NCBI GenBank assembly: GCA_012965455.1 | Contig: DTSG01000544.1 | Location: 1 to 7,004, forward strand | Length of the DNA: 7,004 nt | Direction of reading: 5' to 3' | Source: Planctomycetaceae bacterium | GTDB lineage: Bacteria > Planctomycetota > Planctomycetia > Pirellulales > Pirellulaceae | In this document: positions 1-5,609 of the stretch, piece by piece | How positions within the stretch are numbered: position 1 is the first letter of the stretch | Layout of the letters: each line of letters starts with the position of its first letter | The notes under the pieces: model-generated | What the model was told of the DNA's origin: nothing | The model's input: only the letters and a program-made list of their open reading frames with translations | Database searches by the model: none | Made by a program: the position numbers and the translations under genes

Positions 1-2965
1 ATTCAGTCGCAGCGTATTTGTCAATAATCATTTGATAGTAAGCAATGGCTTCGCCTACGAGCTTTTTCATCTCGTCCGGCTTATTGTCATCCTTGGCAAC
101 TCCTGCCAATACCTCTTTACAACGCCCGGCTTCAAACGCTGCTAAAGCTTGGTACTTCTTAACATTGGCAGGAGCATTCTCATCTTCAAACCGCAAGATG
201 GTCCGATCGAATTGCTTGATCGCATCGGCAAATTGCTTTTGCTTAAAGGCGATGTCCCCGATCATAAAATGAGCTCGAGCGCCAATGTGGCCGCGATCAC
301 GACCGGCTGCTGCAAATGCCACTAGTGCTTTTTCGTAATTTTGCTCGCGGTCATAGGTCCAGCCCATTTCAAAATGTGCTTCGCGTCGATACCCGTCAGC
401 CACTTCGTCTTCGCTATCCACAACTTGTTGCAATAAGCTACGCGCCTGTTCATATTGTTTAAGTTCACTAGCTGCTTTACCACCGTGCAACCTCACTAAT
501 AAATAATGCTGGGGTGATTTAAAGGTCACACTCGTGATGGCACCAAATGCGGCGACCGCGGCTTGAAAATCACCGAGTTTGTATAAAGATTCAGCGAGCA
601 TGAATTGGCCATCGTGCAGAAAACTACCCGCAGCATGCTTGGACACTTGGTCTTTAAAACCAGCAGCACTCGCTTTGAAATCATCTAACTTGTAATGCGT
701 CCATGCTTGTTTATGAAGGATGTTCTCTTTCAATGCGTCGGATCCCTGGGAACTGTCTGCTGCTTTGTTGTAGTCAACCAATGCTGCTTTGAATTGTCCG
801 TCGGCATATTGATATTCCGCTAAGCGAAAATGGGCGTCCCCAGCAAGTGCGCTATCGGCGTGATCGGCAACAAGTTTTGCAAAGGTTGCTTTAGCAGCAT
901 CGTGTTTATCGAGCGTTCGCTGAGCAAAAGCGATTTCATACAGAATCGCATCTGCATCGGCATATTTGGTATCTGCTGTGAGCAATAGCTTGAACGTTTC
1001 AATCGCTGCTGCGTTTTGCTGCAAACCGATTTGCGACTTGCCTTTTTCAGACCAAGCGTCCACTTGTTGGGCGACGTCCGGTTTGGATGCCAAGAACCCA
1101 TCTAAATCTTCAATCGCCTCTTTGAACTTCTTCTGTTGTCGTCGAACTTTGCCTCGACCCAATAGTGCCGCACTAACCAATTGGTGCTCCGCATGTTTCT
1201 CAATCAAAGCGGTAAAGGTGGTTTCAGCAATATCTGGTTTACCTATCAGGACTTCGCTCCAGGCTTGGTTATAAAGACTATTAACGACAAAGACGGAATC
1301 AGGATGGTCTTTGACGACTGTGGCGTACTGCTTAATCGCCGGTTCATATTCTTTTTCACCATAATGATATTCTCCCAAACGAAACTGGGCTTCAGCCACG
1401 AGTTTGCTTTCAGGAAAATCTTTGATAAGCCGAGCCGCAAAACCCTTCGCCGCATCAATCTTTTTCAAGGCGGCACTAGATCGTGCTAACAACAATAAGC
1501 TGTCGACCACTCGTGAACCCTGCGGACTATCCTTGATTGACGCCGACAGAATTTCCACGACTTCAGCATGTTTTTTGTCTTGAAATAAATCAGCACTTTT
1601 AAGGATGCGAGATTCTTCCAGGAGTTTAGCAACATCTGGTTGAAATTCATGTTTGGGATATTTACCCAAAAAGGTTTTCGCGTCGGCAATGACATTATCG
1701 TGCTGTTTAAGCTGCAACGCAGCAAATGTTGCAAAGTACAAAGCATCGGCCGCTAGGGCATGCTTGCTGTGCTGCTGCACGATTCCAAGATAACGCTTGC
1801 GTGAATCATCATATTTTTTCTGACCATCAAGTGCATCAGCCGCTACGAGTTTAACTTGGATGAGTAACTCAGCGTCCGTCACGTTTGCAATAAACGCATC
1901 CGCTAATTCAAGCGCCGTGGCATGCTCTTTGTCATTGATATATGCACGACAGATCGACAGCAAATGCCCGGCAGCTTCGGTGTGAAAATCAGCTGTCTCT
2001 TTGGCGGATAAAACTGCCGAAAAAATAGTAGTGGCTTCCTCATATTGCTTTAACTGCAACAAACAAAATGCTTGCCGCATCCGCGAATGGTCTGCCAGCA
2101 TGTAACCTTCTACCGCAGCAACTTCACCAAACACTTCGGCGGCTTCTTTATAATTCTCGGCCTGCAAAATCGTCTCGGCCTTCCGCATCCGTATTTCCGT
2201 ACGAAGCGGATCCTCGGGAAATTCCGCTAAGAAAATATCGTAGGCCGTGCCTGCCTCAGCGTATTTTTTTTCTTCCTCCAGCGTGGCACCCAACGCATAA
2301 ACTGCTGTTGTCCGCTGTTTGGATTTGGGGAACCCCGTGACGACCGCTTGATATGACTTTATCGCAGCGGGTTTGTCACCCAAACCATAATGGGATTCAC
2401 CCATTAAGTACCACGCCTGGTCTGCGAAAGAGCCTTTGGCATATGCGGCTACCTGTTTTTTAAATATGCCGATAGCCGTTTTAAGTTGAGCGTCTTTCTT
2501 ATCTTTTTCGTCTTCTGGCAACGACGAGGCCTGCGCATATCGAGTGCGGCCCCAGTAAAACAATGCTGGCTCCGTACTGTCATGCTGTGCGTATCGTGTC
2601 GCCGTAAATTCAAAAGCACTCGCTGCTTTATCATATTGTTGCAGTTGTAGAGCGCAGATGCCCAAGTAATAAATTGCTTTGGGAGCCAAGGGATCAGCTT
2701 GGAATTCTTTTTGGAACACTTCCCATTCCTCTACAGCAATTTCAAACTTAGCACCATTCTGAAACTTGGCCGCGTCAGAGTAGACATCCAAGGCATCCTG
2801 AGATGATTTTTCTTTGAGTTTAATAACTCCATCAGCAGCTTCTTCTTGTGCACATACTACAGATATATTTGTCGCCGTTAGCGTCAGAGCTAGGGAGGCA
2901 AACAAAGTGAACAATAAGGGTGTTTTCAATTCCCGTGAAAGGCTGCGAAATTTAGGCTTGAACAT
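1..2965 (-). CDS. Exported tetratricopeptide (TPR) repeat protein, 3' end cut by window edge
   Basis: The frame is open from the ATG at 2963-2965 to the left edge, giving 988 codons and no stop, so the C-terminus is missing. Residues 1-39 look like a Sec signal peptide: a basic start (MFKPKFR), a hydrophobic core at about 17-31, and a likely cut after V-C-A before QEE. Almost all the rest, from about residue 60, is degenerate TPR helix pairs of roughly 35 residues. Clear examples start near residues 97 (AIYYLGICALQLQQYDKAA), 522 (AEAQFRLGEYHYGEKEYEPA), 706, 782, 859 and 895; I estimate 16 or more repeats. The style resembles YbgF/CpoB- and BamD-like TPRs that work in the cell envelope. No enzymatic domain is visible, so a scaffold or protein-binding role in the periplasm is inferred. 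The start is supported by the signal peptide, but there is no strong Shine-Dalgarno sequence. The gene is transcribed divergently from the epimerase gene at 3252. Its true function and downstream partners cannot be seen. Confidence 0.93.
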   Translation of the reverse strand, partial: MFKPKFRSLSRELKTPLLFTLFASLALTLTATNISVVCAQEEAADGVIKLKEKSSQDALDVYSDAAKFQNGAKFEIAVEEWEVFQKEFQADPLAPKAIYYLGICALQLQQYDKAASAFEFTATRYAQHDSTEPALFYWGRTRYAQASSLPEDEKDKKDAQLKTAIGIFKKQVAAYAKGSFADQAWYLMGESHYGLGDKPAAIKSYQAVVTGFPKSKQRTTAVYALGATLEEEKKYAEAGTAYDIFLAEFPEDPLRTEIRMRKAETILQAENYKEAAEVFGEVAAVEGYMLADHSRMRQAFCLLQLKQYEEATTIFSAVLSAKETADFHTEAAGHLLSICRAYINDKEHATALELADAFIANVTDAELLIQVKLVAADALDGQKKYDDSRKRYLGIVQQHSKHALAADALYFATFAALQLKQHDNVIADAKTFLGKYPKHEFQPDVAKLLEESRILKSADLFQDKKHAEVVEILSASIKDSPQGSRVVDSLLLLARSSAALKKIDAAKGFAARLIKDFPESKLVAEAQFRLGEYHYGEKEYEPAIKQYATVVKDHPDSVFVVNSLYNQAWSEVLIGKPDIAETTFTALIEKHAEHQLVSAALLGRGKVRRQQKKFKEAIEDLDGFLASKPDVAQQVDAWSEKGKSQIGLQQNAAAIETFKLLLTADTKYADADAILYEIAFAQRTLDKHDAAKATFAKLVADHADSALAGDAHFRLAEYQYADGQFKAALVDYNKAADSSQGSDALKENILHKQAWTHYKLDDFKASAAGFKDQVSKHAAGSFLHDGQFMLAESLYKLGDFQAAVAAFGAITSVTFKSPQHYLLVRLHGGKAASELKQYEQARSLLQQVVDSEDEVADGYRREAHFEMGWTYDREQNYEKALVAFAAAGRDRGHIGARAHFMIGDIAFKQKQFADAIKQFDRTILRFEDENAPANVKKYQALAAFEAGRCKEVLAGVAKDDNKPDEMKKLVGEAIAYYQMIIDKYAATE
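2849..2965 (-). other. Predicted Sec signal peptide of the TPR protein
   Basis: Residues 1-39 of the TPR protein have a positively charged n-region (K3, K5, R7, R11, K14), a hydrophobic stretch from about L17 to A31, and a V37-C38-A39 cleavage pattern followed by acidic Q-E-E. This fits signal peptidase I better than a lipoprotein signal, because the residues before C38 (S-V-V) are a poor lipobox. Confidence 0.75.
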
Positions 2966-3136
2966 ATTAATACAACATCTCGTAATGCGAGAGTTCCTCA
3001 CGATAAATCAATTAAGTAAATGCATTTTTCAAAAAGTTTGTAATCAGTAATAGTATACTCATTACGAACAGTCTAAGAAACACGCACAGTGACGTGCAGT
3101 CAGCGTAAAAAACCGATTTACATGATTATTCAAGGG

Positions 3137-3213
3137 GTTGATTGCCGATGTCACCAATGTGCGTCTGTCGTTTTTAGGGTAGTCAGGTGACTTAGGTATC
3201 TTTGGTAATCAAC
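3137..3213. repeat. Nested inverted repeats in the leader of the epimerase gene
   Basis: The outer arms are GTTGATT (3137-3143) and AATCAAC (3207-3213), a perfect 7-bp match. Inside them lie GTCACC (3150-3155) and GGTGAC (3186-3191), a perfect 6-bp match around a 30-nt loop. The arms are in nested order, so a two-stem RNA structure or paired protein sites are both possible. The element ends 38 bp before the TTG start. Short arms and a long loop make chance a real alternative. Confidence 0.3.
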
Positions 3214-3237
3214 GCAAAAGCAACTGTAGTAACTCGA

Positions 3238-3243
3238 AAAGGA
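3238..3243 (+). promoter_or_regulatory. Ribosome binding site that sets the TTG start of the epimerase gene
   Basis: AAAGGA lies 8 nt before the TTG at 3252-3254. This is good Shine-Dalgarno spacing and supports a non-ATG start. An in-frame TAA at 3246-3248 rules out any start further upstream, and the coenzyme-binding Rossmann strand begins right after the TTG. Confidence 0.75.
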
Positions 3244-3251
3244 TATAATTC

Positions 3252-4229
3252 TTGCCGAACGTTTTGATAACTGGCGGAGCGGGCTTTATCGGCTCACATC
3301 TCACAACCGCACTGCTTGCGCGGGGAGACCAAGTCACGATTGTCGATGACCAGTCAACGGGCAGCGCCAGCAACCTCGCCCATGTTATTGATAATCCGGC
3401 GCTATCCTATATCCAAGGTGACATTGGTAATGAGACACTCATGAACCAAGTGGTTGCTGGACAAGATCAAGTTTACCACCTAGCGGCTGCCGTGGGTGTG
3501 GCGCTGATTGCCAGTAAACCCATTGAAACGATCGAGCGTAACATCTATCCGACACAATTGTTAATGGCGGCACTACGTCAACGAGTGGAAAACGGTGAGT
3601 CCGTACGGACATTCTTTTCATCGACTAGTGAAGTCTACGGTAAGAATCCAAAAGAAACTTGGACCGAAGAAGACGACCTTGTGTTTGGCGCGACAACCCG
3701 TCCACGTTGGTCCTACGGAGTGTCCAAAGCGATTGATGAGTTTCTAGCGCTCGCTTGTGTTAAAGAACACAACCTGCCTATCGTTATTGGACGGTTTTTC
3801 AATGTAGTGGGCCCACGCCAAACCGGAGCCTATGGGATGGTGTTGCCAAGATTTGTGCAGGCAGCACTCCAGGGCGAACCGTTGATTGTTCATGACGACG
3901 GTACTCAGATCCGCTGCTTTGCTCATGTACAAGACGTCATCGCAGCCGTCCTCATTTTGATGCAGACGGATGCTGCAGTCGGCGAAGTCATCAACATTGG
4001 CAGCGACACGCCGATTACCATTCTGGAGTTGGCCAACAAAGTAATCGAAGTGTGTGATTCTAAATCGCAGGTTGAGTTCCAAACGTATACGGATGCGTAT
4101 GACGAGTCGTTTGAAGATATTCGCCGGCGAGTCCCTGATCTCACGAAAATCAGCAATCTAATTGGCGCCCCCAATCATTGCGGGATCGAGCAAATCATCG
4201 CCGACGTGCGCGATGAATTTAACCGCTAA
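3252..4229 (+). CDS. NAD-dependent nucleotide-sugar epimerase/decarboxylase-like (extended SDR)
   Basis: This complete 325-residue extended short-chain dehydrogenase should act in the cytosol on an NDP-sugar, most likely UDP-linked, to supply surface glycans. The N-terminal Rossmann fold is clear: GGAGFIG at 8-14, the ribose-binding D32, GD at 56-57 and HLAA at 76-79. The catalytic set is S124-T125-S126-E127, with Y155 and K159 in YGVSK. R221 in the segment QIRCFAHVQD matches the substrate-phosphate arginine of the superfamily. The glutamate in STSEVYG and the preceding PRW before YxxxK resemble the UDP-glucuronate decarboxylases UXS and ArnA more than plain UDP-glucose 4-epimerases (usually SSxxVYG). 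The exact reaction is therefore open: decarboxylation, 4-epimerisation or dehydration. The start is TTG with a good ribosome binding site. Length is normal for the family. It stands alone on its strand, and its stop is 7 bp from that of the convergent gene. No glycosyltransferase is in view. Confidence 0.95.
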   Translation: MPNVLITGGAGFIGSHLTTALLARGDQVTIVDDQSTGSASNLAHVIDNPALSYIQGDIGNETLMNQVVAGQDQVYHLAAAVGVALIASKPIETIERNIYPTQLLMAALRQRVENGESVRTFFSSTSEVYGKNPKETWTEEDDLVFGATTRPRWSYGVSKAIDEFLALACVKEHNLPIVIGRFFNVVGPRQTGAYGMVLPRFVQAALQGEPLIVHDDGTQIRCFAHVQDVIAAVLILMQTDAAVGEVINIGSDTPITILELANKVIEVCDSKSQVEFQTYTDAYDESFEDIRRRVPDLTKISNLIGAPNHCGIEQIIADVRDEFNR

Positions 4230-4236
4230 CTCCGAC

Positions 4237-5256
4237 CTATTCAAAAATCGAAATGGTCGTACCAGGCCACGTACATTCAGCATCGCGAGATGTCATCATG
4301 TATCGCAGGACTCGCGGGTCAATGTTCTCGCTTAAGAACTGAGTGCGGCCGCTAACAAATATTACGTTCGCCCCCCCGACATGGTTGCTGGAGATGCGAG
4401 CAAAACGAATGTCCCCAGAAATTGCTTGCCCTCGCTGAATATTAATCCCGAGCACGCGTGGTGTTTTAACTCCCGCCGGAAGCGGCGCATCAATTTGCCA
4501 ATGGAAAAGCAAGGCAGCCTGAGAAGTATCGGTCCATTTACCACTGTCAATATTTTCTGACAACATCAAAGTACTATCGAGCCCATCTCCGTCTGCAATA
4601 TATTGAAATCCAAAGAGTGCGCGCTGGCCGGCGTGTTTCGATAAAGCTGGATCATCAACAAACAACCCATTGGCGATGGAATCAACCGTGTAAATTGAAT
4701 CCGCTGATCCGACTGCATCCGGCAAGCCGCCGTTGGCAACGTAAGAATTCCAACCACCTGGCAAAATGCCTTTGTCAATCTGGGGCGGATTATTGGCTGG
4801 ACAAACAAAATCATTCAAATACAGTTTGTGTAGCCGTTGCTGCGCTTGTGCCGTAGAATCGTCCACATAGTCGTAAAAATGTTCAAATAGCGGGCCGACC
4901 CGTGGCGCGTCTGCGTCCGGATCCGTTGTTGTGGATAAATCTGGGGTCAAACGCAAGTACGGTAACAACGAAAATTGCCAACCGACAATGCGGTCATTGG
5001 TGATTACCGGCACGGGACTAATGTGTAGTTCGGGCCAAGCTGTGCGATACGTCGGAAGTTGTTGGCTGTCTTTTTCTGCTAACAGCGCGGCGTAACCGAG
5101 TCCCGTAAGTCGGTATTCACACATGTTACGACGACTCATTGTCCGCTGTTTCAGTATATAAGGGAGTAAAATTCCGCTTAACAACATTACCACAGCAACG
5201 GCCACGATAACTTCCGCTCTACTAATCCCAGGTTTTTTATTATGCGCTGCTTGCAT
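4237..5256 (-). CDS. DUF1559-like prepilin-type protein with degenerate cleavage motif
   Basis: This complete 339-residue protein begins with a pilin-like helix: basic residues at 7-8, then G10 | I11-S-R-A-E15, and a hydrophobic run to about residue 36. The glycine at -1 and glutamate at +5 are kept, but the usual F-T-L-V is I-S-R-A, with an arginine inside the helix start. After it come landmarks of the planctomycete DUF1559 (SBP_bac_10-type) family: a post-helix R-R-N-M-C with G-L-G-Y-A (42-55), GWQFSLLPYL (92-101), VCPANNPP (151-158), SYVANGG (171-177), LMLSEN (230-235) and, near the end, HVGGANVIFVSG (292-303). The last usually reads F-x-D-G; here the aspartate is serine. The molecular role of the family is unknown; a membrane-anchored, outward-facing or pilus-like protein is inferred. 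An in-frame TAG 12 codons upstream of the ATG limits the start. No good Shine-Dalgarno sequence is seen. Confidence 0.9.
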   Translation of the reverse strand: MQAAHNKKPGISRAEVIVAVAVVMLLSGILLPYILKQRTMSRRNMCEYRLTGLGYAALLAEKDSQQLPTYRTAWPELHISPVPVITNDRIVGWQFSLLPYLRLTPDLSTTTDPDADAPRVGPLFEHFYDYVDDSTAQAQQRLHKLYLNDFVCPANNPPQIDKGILPGGWNSYVANGGLPDAVGSADSIYTVDSIANGLFVDDPALSKHAGQRALFGFQYIADGDGLDSTLMLSENIDSGKWTDTSQAALLFHWQIDAPLPAGVKTPRVLGINIQRGQAISGDIRFARISSNHVGGANVIFVSGRTQFLSENIDPRVLRYMMTSRDAECTWPGTTISIFE

Positions 5257-5436
5257 AGCCGTATTGAACTGAATTTTCCCTGCTGCTGTCTAGCCGAAAT
5301 CCGCATCGTCCACAGGAATATCGACCATGGTAAATCAAGTAGCACTCGTCTAGTTTGAACAATTCACACCGACGATTGCATTACCCAATTCTCAAATTCG
5401 TGATAATTAGAGTGGAAACGTAAGAACTTAAAATGC

Positions 5437-5460
5437 TTTCCCAATAGGCACAATGGGAAA
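5437..5460. promoter_or_regulatory. 24-bp interrupted dyad, possible operator
   Basis: TTTCCCA (5437-5443) and TGGGAAA (5454-5460) are perfect inverted copies separated by 10 bp. The centre-to-centre spacing of the arms is 17 bp, a little over one and a half helical turns. The dyad ends 10 bp before the TATACT at 5471, so a bound regulator would cover the -35 position of a promoter using that box. The identity as an operator is inference. Confidence 0.35.
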
Positions 5461-5470
5461 AACAACATCA

Positions 5471-5480
5471 TATACTATAG
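5471..5480. promoter_or_regulatory. -10-like box readable on both strands
   Basis: The stretch TATACTATAG contains TATACT on the plus strand and TATAGT on the minus strand, each 5 of 6 matches to the sigma-70 -10 consensus. Neither has a convincing -35 at 16-18 bp. The plus-strand use would give a leader of about 125 nt for the gene at 5610. The minus-strand use would give about 210 nt for the gene ending at 5256. Confidence 0.25.
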
Positions 5481-5609
5481 TTCAGTACCCCCGACACAAA
5501 AATAACGTTCCACAATTCGTTGCGGTTGAGTATTATTACAGAGTAGTGCTTTTCACCAAAAAAGTGTTTTTTACACATCCTTGTTGTACCCTTTGCTCCT
5601 GAAGTTTCT

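Larger units (their letters stand above)
2966..3251. other. Divergent intergenic region between TPR and epimerase genes
   Basis: This 286-bp spacer separates two genes that point away from each other, so it should hold both promoters. The side near the TPR gene (about 2980-3060) is A+T-rich. A palindromic AGTATACT at 3052-3059 gives a TATACT -10-like box on the minus strand, but no convincing -35 lies at the right distance. The side near the epimerase carries two nested inverted repeats (3137-3213). I see no tRNA, small RNA or convincing small coding gene here. Confidence 0.6.
5257..5609. other. Divergent intergenic region between two prepilin-like genes
   Basis: This 353-bp non-coding, A+T-rich spacer lies between divergent starts and should hold both promoters. 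It contains a 24-bp dyad (5437-5460) and, 10 bp after it, a tatactatag stretch that reads as TATACT on plus (5471-5476) and TATAGT on minus (5479-5474). No good -35 box is found for either. The stretch from 5550 to 5577 has A and T runs with a weak 4-bp GTGT/ACAC hairpin. Only trivial reading frames occur, such as an 8-codon one at 5327. No RNA gene is recognised. Confidence 0.55.

Noticed and set aside
820..1746. Several open frames of 70-102 codons overlapping the TPR gene in other frames and on the plus strand
   Set aside because: They lie wholly within the continuous signal-peptide-plus-TPR frame and show no recognisable domain or convincing translation start.
2852..2854. Cysteine 38 of the TPR protein as a lipoprotein attachment site
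   Set aside because: The preceding residues S-V-V do not match a lipobox (L-[AS]-[GA]-C), while V-C-A followed by Q-E-E fits signal peptidase I.
2814..3050. Plus-strand open frame of 78 codons over the start of the TPR gene
   Set aside because: It overlaps the signal-peptide coding region on the other strand, has no ribosome binding site or family resemblance, and runs into the promoter spacer.
3244..3249. Perfect TATAAT immediately before the epimerase start
   Set aside because: It sits between the ribosome binding site and the start codon, so transcription from it would begin inside the gene, and no -35 sequence lies 16-18 bp upstream.
3744..4174. Minus-strand open frames opposite the epimerase gene
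   Set aside because: They are shadows of a clearly conserved SDR coding sequence, with no independent support.
5564..5576. GTGT-T5-ACAC hairpin before the large pilin gene
   Set aside because: It has a 4-bp stem with A+T-rich surroundings, too weak to call a terminator or regulatory structure.
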